A DNA stretch of 64,000 nt from the NCBI RefSeq assembly GCF_900105125.1, contig NZ_LT629750.1, forward strand, positions 5,235,001-5,299,000, written 5' to 3'. Position 1 is the stretch's first letter. Every line of letters starts with the position of its first letter. The notes under the pieces are model-generated. The model made no database searches. It saw only the letters and a program-made list of their open reading frames with translations, and was not told the DNA's origin. The translations under genes were made by a program, and so were the position numbers. This stretch comes from Bradyrhizobium canariense (GTDB taxonomy: Bacteria; Pseudomonadota; Alphaproteobacteria; Rhizobiales; Xanthobacteraceae). This document shows positions 8,710-17,580 of this stretch, one piece after another.

Positions 8710-10464
8710 TCAGCCGCCCCAGCGGGACAGAAATCCACGCCAGCCCCCAGCCTGGCCCCGTGATGGGCCGATTTGTTCCGCGAATTCGTCGCGTGTCCCC
8801 TCGTCATCGATTCCGGGATCGTCAGGCGCCCGCAAAATCGGAATCACCGCTGGAATGCTCGACGGGGCGGTTTTGGGCAGGTCGTGGCGCGCGCGGAACA
8901 AGGGCGCGGCTGTGACCTGTGGCAATTCGGCCGGTGGCGGGGACGGTGCAGGCGGCGCGACCGGCACTGGTTCAATGGCCGGGGCCAGAGCCGGCGAATT
9001 GTCCTGCGCGGCTGAGGATACCGGCTCGTTTTGGATGACGACAGGCTCGGAGGCGTCCTCGATTGGCTTGGCCGGTGGCTCGACCGGATTTTCCGCAGGC
9101 GCCGCGTCGCGCCGTGGCGCTGGCGGCGCCAGCATCGCTTCCTCAAAGGGCGAGGCTTCGATCGCTGCGCCCTTGTCGGAAGGCAGCGCCGCGACCGGCG
9201 TCAGCCATTGGAAAGCATCGAGCCGCCCCGACACCGGCGACACCGGTCGCCAGGAGGCGGACACATATCCGTCCGCGGTCCAGACCGGATCATGCAGCGC
9301 GCGAACGGCGCGCAAGGTCCAGGCGCGCGCCCGTCCGCTGTCACCATGCTCGGTCCGCTCGATCTCCGCCATCAGCATCGCCACCCGCTGCGTCGGGGCT
9401 GCGATGAACGGCGCCAGCACTTCGCGTGCGCGGGTAAATTCCGTGGCGTCGATCGCCGCACGTGCAATCGCCAGCGCACCTTCGATATGACCGGGCGCTT
9501 TCGCAGCCAGTGTCTCGACGCGCACCAGCCGCTGCCGCGCAGAATCCCCCAACTTCACATGCGCATAGGCGTCCGCAAGATCGGGATGCGGTTGCGCCAG
9601 CCATGCCGTCTCCACGAACCGCATCGCGCGCCGCACCTGATGCGCCTCGCTTTCATACTTGCTCGCGAGCACCGCGGCCGGCACCAACGTCGGCGCAAGC
9701 TTTACCGCCTCCATCACGCTGTCGCGCGACAGATCGCGGTCGACATTTTCCAGTTCCAGCGCGCGCGCCGTCAGCAGCACGCCGCGTTGACGGCGGTACG
9801 CGACCTTGTCGATCAATCCTGACGCCAGGTTATTGTCGAGGATCGACAGCGCGCCGCTCCAGTCGCCCTTGGCACAACGAAATCCCAGCACCGCATGCGA
9901 GGCCCAGGTCGACCCCGGCGCGAGTTTCAAGGCTTCTTCCGCAATCATGACGGCGGCGACCGGATCGTCGGCGCGCTGGGCTTCGATGAACAATCCGCGC
10001 AGGCCCAACAGCCGCGTATCCTCGCGTTCGGCCATGGCGCGGAAGGCGCGCTGCGCGCCGGCGCGATCGCCGTCGAGCTGCGCGGATTGTGCGTGCAGCA
10101 ACAGCGCCAGCGGATCCTGTGCGGCATGGCGGCGGGCGACCTCGGCATGGGCGCGCGCCGCGCTGGCATCGCCGTGGCCGATCGCGAGCAGGCCTTGCGT
10201 GACGGCATGGCGGCCCCGCGCATGCCGCCGTTCGCGCCGGCTGCGCCGGATATGCCCGGGCGCGCGCCAGAGTGCGCGTATGATGGCCCACGCCAGCATC
10301 GCCGCAACGATGGTGAGGCCGAGCGCCAGCGCGAACACCGGCAGCGTCATTTCGACCCGCCAGCCGGCCCACGACAACATGACGGTGCCGGTTTGATCGG
10401 CGACCCAGGCCGCACCCGCAGCGGCGAGCGCAATCAACAGCAGAAACAAAACGATCCGGATCAT
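8710..10464 (-). CDS. hemY: HemY-type membrane protein with TPR-like repeats
   Basis: This is the HemY family protein of proteobacterial heme loci, of still uncertain biochemical role; it is not the oxidase that bears the same name in Bacillus. It has two N-terminal membrane helices (residues 1–27 and about 40–62), then a basic patch RRSRRERRHARGRH, and then helical TPR-like repeats to about residue 430. The Pro/Ala/Glu-rich tail of about 150 residues lengthens it to 584 residues, which is common in this group. I start it at ATG 10464, 7 bases after the stop of the Mic60-like gene; the upstream in-frame codon would overlap that gene. It is the last gene of the hemD–Mic60–hemY run. Confidence 0.87.
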   Translation of the reverse strand: MIRIVLFLLLIALAAAGAAWVADQTGTVMLSWAGWRVEMTLPVFALALGLTIVAAMLAWAIIRALWRAPGHIRRSRRERRHARGRHAVTQGLLAIGHGDASAARAHAEVARRHAAQDPLALLLHAQSAQLDGDRAGAQRAFRAMAEREDTRLLGLRGLFIEAQRADDPVAAVMIAEEALKLAPGSTWASHAVLGFRCAKGDWSGALSILDNNLASGLIDKVAYRRQRGVLLTARALELENVDRDLSRDSVMEAVKLAPTLVPAAVLASKYESEAHQVRRAMRFVETAWLAQPHPDLADAYAHVKLGDSARQRLVRVETLAAKAPGHIEGALAIARAAIDATEFTRAREVLAPFIAAPTQRVAMLMAEIERTEHGDSGRARAWTLRAVRALHDPVWTADGYVSASWRPVSPVSGRLDAFQWLTPVAALPSDKGAAIEASPFEEAMLAPPAPRRDAAPAENPVEPPAKPIEDASEPVVIQNEPVSSAAQDNSPALAPAIEPVPVAPPAPSPPPAELPQVTAAPLFRARHDLPKTAPSSIPAVIPILRAPDDPGIDDEGTRDEFAEQIGPSRGQAGGWRGFLSRWGG

Positions 10465-10471
10465 CGAAAGC

Positions 10472-11686
10472 CTATTGCGGGGGGTTGGCGAGCGCCGCTG
10501 TGGCGTCCGCTGCAAATTGGCGCGATGCAGCCAGGGCGGCATCGCGCGCATCGGCCTTGTCGATCCAGGGTTGGGCGGCGGCGCGATCGGCCGGCGACAG
10601 CGTGTTCAATTCGCGCCTCGCCTCGCTGGAATCGTTGCGCAGCGCCGCAGCCGTCATTCGGGCAACGATCGCGCCGCGGTCGTTGCCGACGCCATCGGTG
10701 CGCTCGATGCGGACCAGCCGCGACGCGCCCGCCTGCAGACGATCGACCAGGCTCGAACTCGGGGCGTCGTTTCCCGGTGCCGGCGGCGCCAGCTTCGGGA
10801 CAAGCGTGAGCAGCTCGCGACTTAAGCCGGCTGCGGTCGGCACGCCGGTCGCGGCAAAAGCTTCGAGCGGCTTCAACGCATCCGGATCGGGCGCGAGCGA
10901 TTTGGCGGCCGAGAGTGTTGCCGTAAACGGATCGCCCTGCCGCACCGAGATGTCGAGCAAGGATGCTACCACGAGGCGACGCAGCGCCGTGTCATCCGCG
11001 GGCTTGGCGCTTTCCTTCGCGACCGCGGCGCTCTCGGCGCGTGTTGCGCGCTCGAGCTGATTGAGGCGCTCGGTAATCCCCGACAAATCCACAGCCGCGG
11101 CTGCATCGCCCGGCGCCGGTTTGGCGCCGGCGACGGCGGTGGCGAGCTTGTCCGATTGCGCCTGCACGGCCGTCACTTCGTCACGCAGCGAAGCAACCGA
11201 TTTTTCCAGCGCCGCCACCCGCGCCGACGCGGCCGGATCGGACGCGGCGGGCTTGTTGACCCTCGACTCCATGCTGGCAACGCGCGCGGCGAGATCATCG
11301 ACCGCCGCCGCGCTGACCTGCGGCGCGGCTGTTGTCGCCGGCTGAATCGCGGGCCAGCCCAGCACCCAGCCGACGCCAATGACAAGCGCCGCGGCGACCG
11401 CGCCAGAAAAGGGGGCAATCACCCAGGGCGAGATTGCAGCGGGCGGTTTCTGCCGCGCGGAGTTCTCAGGTTTGTCCAAGGGTTCGTCCCGAGGTTGGTC
11501 TTGAACTTCGTCCCGAAGCTTGTCCTGAGACTCGGCCTCGGGCCTGGGTTCCGGCGCGGCATCGCCAGCCATATTCTGGGGTTCTTGGGTGACTTCGGTG
11601 GCCTGGAGATCGATGGTGGGCGGTGCGCGCTTGACCCGGCCCACATCCGGCGACGCCTCGGTGTCTTCGGGCCTGTCATCGGACAT
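10472..11686 (-). CDS. Mic60/mitofilin-like inner-membrane protein (COG4223)
   Basis: Alphaproteobacterial Mic60 is the presumed ancestor of mitochondrial mitofilin and is regularly found between hemD and hemY, as here. The 404-residue protein has an acidic, charged N-terminus of about 80 residues, one membrane helix (SGAVAAALVIGVGWVLGWP, about residues 92–112), a coiled-coil region with AARVASMESRVNK and later LEKSVASLRDEVTAVQAQ, and a helical C-terminal mitofilin-like part. It is expected to face the periplasm and shape or contact the envelope. Repeated KLRDEVQDQPRDEPLDK-type segments make the N-terminus low in complexity. The call rests mostly on synteny and architecture. Confidence 0.82.
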   Translation of the reverse strand: MSDDRPEDTEASPDVGRVKRAPPTIDLQATEVTQEPQNMAGDAAPEPRPEAESQDKLRDEVQDQPRDEPLDKPENSARQKPPAAISPWVIAPFSGAVAAALVIGVGWVLGWPAIQPATTAAPQVSAAAVDDLAARVASMESRVNKPAASDPAASARVAALEKSVASLRDEVTAVQAQSDKLATAVAGAKPAPGDAAAAVDLSGITERLNQLERATRAESAAVAKESAKPADDTALRRLVVASLLDISVRQGDPFTATLSAAKSLAPDPDALKPLEAFAATGVPTAAGLSRELLTLVPKLAPPAPGNDAPSSSLVDRLQAGASRLVRIERTDGVGNDRGAIVARMTAAALRNDSSEARRELNTLSPADRAAAQPWIDKADARDAALAASRQFAADATAALANPPQ

Positions 11687-11795
11687 TGCGAGTGTTCCTC
11701 ATTGGCTGCAGTCGGATATCACCAGGTTCGGCGCGCCCTGTTAGCGCCTCGGCTCCAATTGAACCAGAACCGAGGGTCTCATCTTTTGGTCTGAC

Positions 11796-11863
11796 GCGTT
11801 TTCCTGACACAATCAGCATCTATCCCGGATCGTGGGTCCGGGGCGGGCTTCCTTTGAAAACGC
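11796..11863. repeat. Dispersed inverted repeat, second copy (GCGTTTTC … GAAAACGC)
   Basis: GCGTTTTC at 11796–11803 and GAAAACGC at 11856–11863 frame this copy, which lies between hemD and the Mic60-like gene. The inner sequence differs from the copy at 8569, so only the ends are shared. Confidence 0.5.
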
Positions 11864-11875
11864 TTTGTAGCGCGA

Positions 11876-12613
11876 TCAGGGCCGCAACGCACGTTCGAGG
11901 GCCTCTAATAAGGCATTTTCATCCGGCGATCGCGCGGTCAGCACCTGGGTGGCCCCGGCGTCGCGGACAACAGAGGCGACCATATCGGAGATACAGCATT
12001 GCGGGATGGCGAGGGCCGAGATTTCGACGCCAGCCGCCCGCGCGGCGTCCAAAAATGCGCGCGCGCTGCGCCGCGAATAGTGCAGCACCGCATCGACCTG
12101 ATTGGCCGCAAAGCCGCGGCTCGCTTCGCGCGGCAGATCGATGACCGGTGCCATCCGGTAGGTGGTGTGGGTGACGACGGTAAAACCGCGCTGACCGAGT
12201 TCGCCGGCAAGATCGCGCGCCAGATCGGCCCCCGCCAGATAGAGCAGCGTGCTGGCTCTCTTCAATTCCTTGGCCTTCACGGCGGCGAGCACGCAATCGC
12301 GCAAGCTGGCGGCATCGCCATCGGCCGAGATCACCTTGGCGAAACCGGCGCGGCGGGCGGCAGCGGCGGTATGTTCGCCGACGGCAAACAGCGGCAGCTT
12401 TAGCAACCGTTCGCCTTCCGGATGAGACTCGAAGCCGCGCAACGCATTGGCGCTGGTGACAATGACCGCACCGTAACGCGCGTCCGCGTCATCATGGAAC
12501 GGCAGCGGTTCAAACCGCAGCATCGGCGCCAGCAGGACCTCAAAACCCCTGGCGTGCAGCGCCGCCGCCGTGGTCTCATTGTCGGGATGCGGGCGGGTAA
12601 CGAGAACAACCAT
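11876..12613 (-). CDS. hemD: Uroporphyrinogen-III synthase
   Basis: HemD closes hydroxymethylbilane with inversion of ring D to give uroporphyrinogen III, the precursor of heme, siroheme and cobalamin. The 245-residue protein has the two-domain pattern: TRPHPDNETTAAAL at the start, IVTSANALRGF in domain 1, LYLAGADLARDLAGEL and VVTHTTYRM at the hinge, and LHYSRRSARAF and ISDMVASVVRDAGA near the end. HemD sequences are weakly conserved, but these motifs and the neighbouring Mic60 and hemY genes make the call firm. It is divergent from tsaD over 114 bases. hemC, which often precedes hemD, is not here. Confidence 0.9.
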   Translation of the reverse strand: MVVLVTRPHPDNETTAAALHARGFEVLLAPMLRFEPLPFHDDADARYGAVIVTSANALRGFESHPEGERLLKLPLFAVGEHTAAAARRAGFAKVISADGDAASLRDCVLAAVKAKELKRASTLLYLAGADLARDLAGELGQRGFTVVTHTTYRMAPVIDLPREASRGFAANQVDAVLHYSRRSARAFLDAARAAGVEISALAIPQCCISDMVASVVRDAGATQVLTARSPDENALLEALERALRP

Positions 12614-12727
12614 GCATCAAACTCTCAGGACACCGCTTTTAGGGTAGCGGAAGATTGCACTTCAAGACCCCGCAATGCTACCGGGGACAGGCAAACGCCG
12701 CTTTAGCACATAGCGCAAGGGCTCAAA

Positions 12728-13831
12728 TTGAATAACGATAGGCCGATGCTGCCACCGACTCTGGTTCTTGGCATCGAGACGACCTGCGATGAAACCGCCG
12801 CCGCCGTGGTCGAGCGCCAGAGCGACGGGTCGGGCCGCATTTTGTCGAACGTCGTCCGCTCGCAGACCGAGGAACACATCCCGTTCGGCGGCGTGGTGCC
12901 GGAGATCGCGGCGCGCGCCCATGTCGATCTGCTTGACGGGATCATCGCCAGCGCGATGAAGGAATCCGGTGTCGGCTTCGGGCAATTGTCGGCGGTGGCC
13001 GCCGCCGCAGGCCCGGGCCTGATCGGCGGCGTGATCGTGGGTCTCACGACCGCCAAGGCGATCGCGATGGTGCACGATACCCCGCTGATCGCGGTCAACC
13101 ATCTCGAGGCCCACGCGCTGACGCCGCGGCTGACCTGCGCGCTGGCGTTTCCCTATTGCCTGTTTCTCGCCTCCGGCGGCCATACCCAGATCGTCGCTGT
13201 CGTCGGCGTCGGAAAATATGTCCGGCTCGGTACCACGGTCGACGACGCCATGGGCGAAGCCTTCGATAAAGTGGCAAAAATGCTTGGCCTGCCCTATCCG
13301 GGCGGACCGGAGGTCGAGCGCGCCGCGCGCGGCGGCGATCCCGCGCGATTCGCATTTCCGAGGCCGATGCTCGGACGCCCGGACGCGAATTTTTCGCTGT
13401 CGGGATTGAAAACCGCCGTGCGCAATGAGGCCAGCCGCATCACGCCAATAGAGCCCCAGGACATCAGCGATCTCTGCGCGAGCTTTCAGGCCGCGGTGCT
13501 GGAATCGACCGCCGATCGCCTCAGTGTCGGCCTGCGGCTGTTTCACGAGCAATTCGGCCCGCCGCGCGCGCTGGTCGCCGCCGGCGGCGTCGCTGCCAAT
13601 CAGGCGATCCGCGGCGCGTTGCAGGATGTCGCTGCAAAAGCCGAGACCACGCTGATCATCCCGCCGCCCGCCTTGTGCACCGACAACGGCGCCATGATCG
13701 CCTGGGCCGGCGCGGAACGGATGGCGCTGGGCATGATCGATACGATGGACGCCCCGCCCCGCGCACGATGGCGACTCGATGAGAATGCCACTGCGCCGGC
13801 GGGTTACGCCAACACGCGTGCGGGCTTTTGA
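12728..13831 (+). CDS. tsaD: tRNA threonylcarbamoyladenosine synthase catalytic subunit
   Basis: TsaD, with TsaB and TsaE, transfers threonylcarbamoyl from TC-AMP to A37 of ANN-decoding tRNAs. The ASKHA-fold motifs are present: [10 protein letters not shown] near the start, the metal-binding [31 protein letters not shown] and [13 protein letters not shown] use TTG 12728 because AAGGG stands 6 bases upstream; ATG 12746 is an alternative that removes six residues. Length (367 residues) is slightly above the usual 340–360. gpsA starts right after the stop, so the two genes form an operon. Confidence 0.95.
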   Translation: MNNDRPMLPPTLVLGIETTCDETAAAVVERQSDGSGRILSNVVRSQTEEHIPFGGVVPEIAARAHVDLLDGIIASAMKESGVGFGQLSAVAAAAGPGLIGGVIVGLTTAKAIAMVHDTPLIAVNHLEAHALTPRLTCALAFPYCLFLASGGHTQIVAVVGVGKYVRLGTTVDDAMGEAFDKVAKMLGLPYPGGPEVERAARGGDPARFAFPRPMLGRPDANFSLSGLKTAVRNEASRITPIEPQDISDLCASFQAAVLESTADRLSVGLRLFHEQFGPPRALVAAGGVAANQAIRGALQDVAAKAETTLIIPPPALCTDNGAMIAWAGAERMALGMIDTMDAPPRARWRLDENATAPAGYANTRAGF

Positions 13832-13832
13832 C

Positions 13833-14813
13833 ATGCCGTCTTTCAACTCTGTCGCTGTGATCGGAGCCGGCGCGTGGGGAACGGCGCTTGCCGGCGTCGC
13901 CGTACGGGCCGGACGCGATGTCGTGCTCTACGCGCGCAGCGCGGAGAGCGCGACCCGGATGACGTCGTCGCGTCAAAATCCGCGGCTGCCAGGCACGCAG
14001 CTCGCCGCAAATCTTGAAATCACCAACGAGATCGCACAGGCGGCGCGCGCGGAAATTATCCTGATCGCCACACCGGCACAGCATCTGCGCGAGGCCATGA
14101 CCGCACTCGCGCCGCATCTTAAGAAGGCGACGCCCGTTGTCGCCTGCGCCAAAGGCATCGAGCACGGCACGCACAAATTCATGACCGAAGTGATCGCCGC
14201 AACAGCACCCGACGCGACACCGGCGATCCTATCGGGGCCGAGTTTTGCCGACGACGTCGCGCGCGGCCTTCCCACCGCGGTGACGCTGGCGGCACAGGAC
14301 GAGGGTCTCGCACGCGCGCTGGTGCAGGCGCTGGGATCTTCGACCTTCCGGCCTTATCACAGCACCGACATCCGTGGCGTCGAGATCGGGGGCGCCGCCA
14401 AGAACGTGCTCGCGATCGCGGCGGGAATTGCGGTTGGCCGCAAGCTCGGCGCATCGGCGCAAGCAGCTCTCACCACGCGCGGCTTCAGCGAACTGGCGCG
14501 GCTTGGGCTTGCCTGCGGCGCGCGCACCGAAACCCTGGTGGGACTTTCGGGTCTGGGTGATCTGATCCTGAGCTGCTCCAGCCTGCAATCGCGCAATTTC
14601 GCGCTCGGCATTGCGCTCGGACGCGGCGCCCCGCCGCCAAAGGGCAAGCTCGCCGAAGGCGTCTTCACCGCGCCCGTGCTGATCGAACTGGCGGCTTCGC
14701 AAAACATCGATATGCCGGTCTCACAGGCGGTGGCGGCGATCCTGGGGGGCGCGATCACGATCGATGCCGCGATCGAAGGCCTGCTGACGCGGCCGTTCAA
14801 GGCGGAGGGATGA
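13833..14813 (+). CDS. gpsA: NAD(P)-dependent glycerol-3-phosphate dehydrogenase
   Basis: The enzyme reduces dihydroxyacetone phosphate to sn-glycerol 3-phosphate for phospholipid synthesis in the cytosol. The dinucleotide motif [12 protein letters not shown] is at the N-terminus; [27 protein letters not shown], the catalytic-lysine motif [13 protein letters not shown] and [11 protein letters not shown] follow in the usual order. The length of 326 residues is normal. ATG 13833 lies one base after the tsaD stop, which argues for translational coupling. Confidence 0.95.
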   Translation: MPSFNSVAVIGAGAWGTALAGVAVRAGRDVVLYARSAESATRMTSSRQNPRLPGTQLAANLEITNEIAQAARAEIILIATPAQHLREAMTALAPHLKKATPVVACAKGIEHGTHKFMTEVIAATAPDATPAILSGPSFADDVARGLPTAVTLAAQDEGLARALVQALGSSTFRPYHSTDIRGVEIGGAAKNVLAIAAGIAVGRKLGASAQAALTTRGFSELARLGLACGARTETLVGLSGLGDLILSCSSLQSRNFALGIALGRGAPPPKGKLAEGVFTAPVLIELAASQNIDMPVSQAVAAILGGAITIDAAIEGLLTRPFKAEG

Positions 14814-14821
14814 CCTCACTC

Positions 14822-14946
14822 CGTCATGCCCGCGCTTGTCGCGGGCATCCACGCCTTGATACTCTAGAGTTGGGAAGACGTGCATGGCCGGGCATAGGCG
14901 AGCGGAAGCGACGCCGTTCTTCGAACGGCTATGTCCGGCCATGACG
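14822..14946. repeat. Imperfect dispersed palindromic element
   Basis: CGTCATG at 14822–14828 and CATGACG at 14940–14946 are inverted ends. Inside is a perfect hairpin with ATGCCCGCG (14826–14834), a 5-base loop and CGCGGGCAT (14840–14848). It fills the space between gpsA and the EVE gene. I recall such units as common in Bradyrhizobium intergenic regions. Confidence 0.65.
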
Positions 14947-14962
14947 AGCGCGGGGTGATGAC

Positions 14963-15376
14963 ATGCAGTACTGGCTGGTAAAATCCGAACCTTCGGCCTG
15001 GTCGTGGGATCAGCAGGTCGCGAAAGGCGCCAAGGGCGAAGCCTGGACCGGCGTGCGCAATTTCACCGCGCGACAGAATCTCGTGAAGATGAGGAAAGGC
15101 GACCAGGCTTTCTTCTATCACTCCAACGAGGGCAAGGAGATCGTCGGGATCGCCGAGATCATCAAGGAAGCCTATCCCGATCCGACCGACAAGACCGGCA
15201 AATTCGTCTGCGTCGACATCAAGGCCGACAAGCCGTTGAAGACGCCGGTGACGATGGCCGCGATCAAGGCCGACAAGAAGCTCGCGGACATGGCGCTGGT
15301 GAAATATTCGCGGCTATCCGTGCAGCCGGTCACGTCAGAGGAATGGAAGATCGTCTGCAAGATGGGCGGGCTATAA
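14963..15376 (+). CDS. EVE domain protein
   Basis: EVE domains are PUA-like folds that bind modified bases in RNA or DNA, related to YTH domains. The 137-residue protein shows the family hallmarks: YWLVKSEPSAWSWD at the start, AWTGVRNFTARQNL, MRKGDQAFFYHS and GIAEIIKEAYPDPTD. It covers the full domain and little else. The last 12 codons (EEWKIVCKMGGL) recur with mostly synonymous changes at 16361–16411, a sign of rearrangement at its 3' end. No cofactor or partner is apparent. Confidence 0.9.
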   Translation: MQYWLVKSEPSAWSWDQQVAKGAKGEAWTGVRNFTARQNLVKMRKGDQAFFYHSNEGKEIVGIAEIIKEAYPDPTDKTGKFVCVDIKADKPLKTPVTMAAIKADKKLADMALVKYSRLSVQPVTSEEWKIVCKMGGL

Positions 15377-15535
15377 GTTCCACTTCCCTGCCGCCTTGTG
15401 AGACAAAAGGGCGCGTGTGAACGCAGTCGATAGCTGGATAGTTTTCCTCGTTCGCATTCGAACGTCCTTTTCGGCTCTATTTTTGGATCCCTGGATCACG
15501 GGAGGTTCGTCCGTACTCGACAAGGGAGGTCAACC

Positions 15536-16288
15536 ATGAAGATCGTCGTGATCGGCGGCACAGGCCTGATCGGCTCGAAGACCGCAGCCATTCTGCGCCA
15601 GGGCGGACACGAGGTCGTCGCCGCCTCGCCCAAGAGCGGCATCAACACCATCACCGGCGAGGGGCTCAAAGAGGCCATGGCCGGTGCGCAGGTGGTGATC
15701 GACCTCGCGAATTCGCCTTCATTTGAAGACAAGGTCGTGCTGGAATTCTTCGAGACATCCGGCCGCAACGTTCTCGCAGCGGAGGCCGCTGCCGGCATCC
15801 GGCACCACGTCGCGCTGTCCATCGTCGGAACCGATCGGAGCGACAATGGCTATTTCCGCGCCAAGGTCGCGCAAGAGAAACTGATCGAGGCTTCCGGCAT
15901 CCCCTACACCATCATCCGTGCGACCCAATTCATGGAGTTCCTCGGCGCCATCGCCGCTTCAGGTGCGGAAGGAAACCTGGTCAGGATTTCGCCCGGCCTG
16001 TTCCAGCCCATCGCGGCGGACGATGTTGCTGCTGCTGTCGCCGATGTGGCGCTGGCGGCGCCGCGAAACGGCATCGTCGAGATTGCCGGCCCGGAACGAG
16101 CACCGTTCAACGAAATTGTCGCCCGTTATGTAAAGGCGGTCGGCGACCCGCACGAGGTGGTGTGTGACCCCGAGGCCCGATACTTCGGCGGCCGCGTCGA
16201 GGAGCGTTCGCTCGTACCGTTGGGTGAAGCGCGCCTCGGCCGCATCGGTTTAGACGAATGGCTCCGCGGCTCAAAGGCAGGAACCTGA
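15536..16288 (+). CDS. NAD(P)-binding oxidoreductase, NmrA-like atypical SDR
   Basis: This 250-residue Rossmann-fold protein has the motif VVIGGTGLIGSK at residues 4–15. An NmrA/HSCARG-like pattern follows (QVVIDLANSPS, ALSIVGTDRSDNGYFRAKVAQEKLIEASGIPYTIIRATQFMEF). The SDR Tyr-x3-Lys is represented by YFRAK. The Shine-Dalgarno AAGGGAGGT lies just before ATG. It stands alone on a segment bounded by two copies of an EVE-gene 3' end, so it may have been acquired. The substrate is unknown; a redox-sensing rather than catalytic role is possible. Confidence 0.85.
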   Translation: MKIVVIGGTGLIGSKTAAILRQGGHEVVAASPKSGINTITGEGLKEAMAGAQVVIDLANSPSFEDKVVLEFFETSGRNVLAAEAAAGIRHHVALSIVGTDRSDNGYFRAKVAQEKLIEASGIPYTIIRATQFMEFLGAIAASGAEGNLVRISPGLFQPIAADDVAAAVADVALAAPRNGIVEIAGPERAPFNEIVARYVKAVGDPHEVVCDPEARYFGGRVEERSLVPLGEARLGRIGLDEWLRGSKAGT

Positions 16289-16360
16289 TTCGCAACCGCC
16301 AACCGATAGGGCTCCATGAAACGCAGCCTCTGTTCGGTGCTTATCGTTCCGTTCGGCTCG

Positions 16361-16411
16361 GTCGCTCACCGCCGAAGAGTGGAAAATCGTCTGCAAGATA
16401 GGCGGGCTGCA
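16361..16411 (+). pseudogene. Orphan second copy of an EVE-gene 3' end
   Basis: In frame this reads SLTAEEWKIVCKIGGLQ, matching the C-terminus VTSEEWKIVCKMGGL of the EVE protein at 14963–15376. Over the 35 shared bases I count four differences; three are synonymous and one changes Met to Ile. Similarity stops abruptly on the left near 16362. It has no start codon and reads on without a nearby stop. It is a fragment of a related but not identical EVE gene. Confidence 0.75.
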
Positions 16412-16488
16412 ATCCCCTCTCTCCTCTTCTTACAGGGGGGAGGAAGTTCGTCCTGTTTGGTTCTGAGTTATGCTCATGCGGCGCTTTC

Positions 16489-16534
16489 ACCTCCCCTTGA
16501 AAAGGGGAGGTCGGCTTGCGTGCAGCGCAAGCCG
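16489..16534. repeat. Double-hairpin dispersed repeat
   Basis: Two perfect hairpins stand back to back. ACCTCCCCTT (16489–16498) pairs with AAGGGGAGGT (16502–16511), and CGGCTTGC (16512–16519) pairs with GCAAGCCG (16527–16534). A pyrimidine/purine-rich tail with CCTCCCCCTTTCAGGAGGAGGG follows in part to about 16615. It fills the gap between the EVE remnant and the first tandem SDR gene. Such C/G-rich units are widespread in Rhizobiales intergenic DNA as I recall. Confidence 0.65.
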
Positions 16535-16650
16535 GGAGGGGATCTTGTCTCCAGGGACCTCTGCGCTCGTGGCTGACCCCCACCCCAACCCTCCCCCTTT
16601 CAGGAGGAGGGAGTTCGCCTATCTAGCTAGCTTCCGATTTAAACTCCGAT

Positions 16651-17547
16651 TCAGCTATCGGAGACCTGCAACCGCTCGAGATCGGCAAGCATCGTGGGTC
16701 CGGTCGGTTGCCATCCCAGTCTTTTGCGCGTCTGTTCGCTTGAGGCCGGGACATCGTGGCTCGCAAACATGGCGAGCCAGCCCAGATAGGCTTCGGCCTC
16801 TGCCGGGGCGATCGATTTGACCGGTAAATCCAGGCGCCGGCCGATCACTTCCATCATGTCCCTCACAGCCACGCCCTCTTCCGCGACGGCGTGATATTTT
16901 GCACCCGGTTCTGCCTTTTCGATCGCCAGCCTGTAGAGACGGGCGGTGTCGAGAACATGCGCCGCGGGCCAGCGATTGTGCCCATCCCCGATGTAGACGC
17001 ACACGCCTTTTTCACGGGCCATCGCGATGGCATAGGTGATCAGGCCCTGCCTGACCGTGTCGTGAACTTGCGGCAGCCGCACCACGGATACATTGACCCC
17101 ATCGGCCGCGACGGAGGCCGCCGCCTCTTCCGAGGCTGCGCGGGGAATCACGCTGGACGAGATCACCACATTGTCTTCGGTGGCAGGCTTGCCCGGTACG
17201 GTATTCGCCATCCCGGTTCCGGAGGTCACGATCAGCGGTCGATCAGAGCCCACAAGAACCGAGCCGAGGGCTTTGATGACGCGTCGATCATCCTCACAGT
17301 TCGCGACGAATTTCGAGAAGTCGTGGTTGAAGGCCAGATGGATGACGCCGTCCGATCGCGCAGCGCCATCCTTGAGGCTGTTCAAATCTTCAAGCGATCC
17401 GCTGATGACCTCGGCGCCAGCGGCGGCCAAGGCTGCCGCCTTCTCGTCCGAACGGCAGAGGCCGAGCACCTGATGGCCGGCCGCGATCAAGTCCTTGACG
17501 ACGGCCGAACCGATGAATCCGGTGGCTCCAGTAACAAACACGCGCAT
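16651..17547 (-). CDS. Atypical SDR family oxidoreductase, tandem paralogue 1
   Basis: This is an extended/atypical SDR of 298 residues. The nucleotide-binding motif VTGATGFIGSAVVKDL is at residues 4–19, LIVTSGTGMA ends the central sheet strand, and HVLDTARLYRLA sits in the substrate region. The canonical Tyr-x3-Lys is not obvious. It is close to the gene immediately upstream (17581–18477): both share [42 protein letters not shown] and RWPA. ATG 17547 has AGGAG upstream; an in-frame codon two residues earlier is less likely. Only 33 bases separate it from its paralogue, so they are probably co-transcribed. Confidence 0.87.
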   Translation of the reverse strand: MRVFVTGATGFIGSAVVKDLIAAGHQVLGLCRSDEKAAALAAAGAEVISGSLEDLNSLKDGAARSDGVIHLAFNHDFSKFVANCEDDRRVIKALGSVLVGSDRPLIVTSGTGMANTVPGKPATEDNVVISSSVIPRAASEEAAASVAADGVNVSVVRLPQVHDTVRQGLITYAIAMAREKGVCVYIGDGHNRWPAAHVLDTARLYRLAIEKAEPGAKYHAVAEEGVAVRDMMEVIGRRLDLPVKSIAPAEAEAYLGWLAMFASHDVPASSEQTRKRLGWQPTGPTMLADLERLQVSDS

Positions 17548-17580
17548 GAGCAAAGTCTCCTTGTTTCGTTTCGCCCGATA

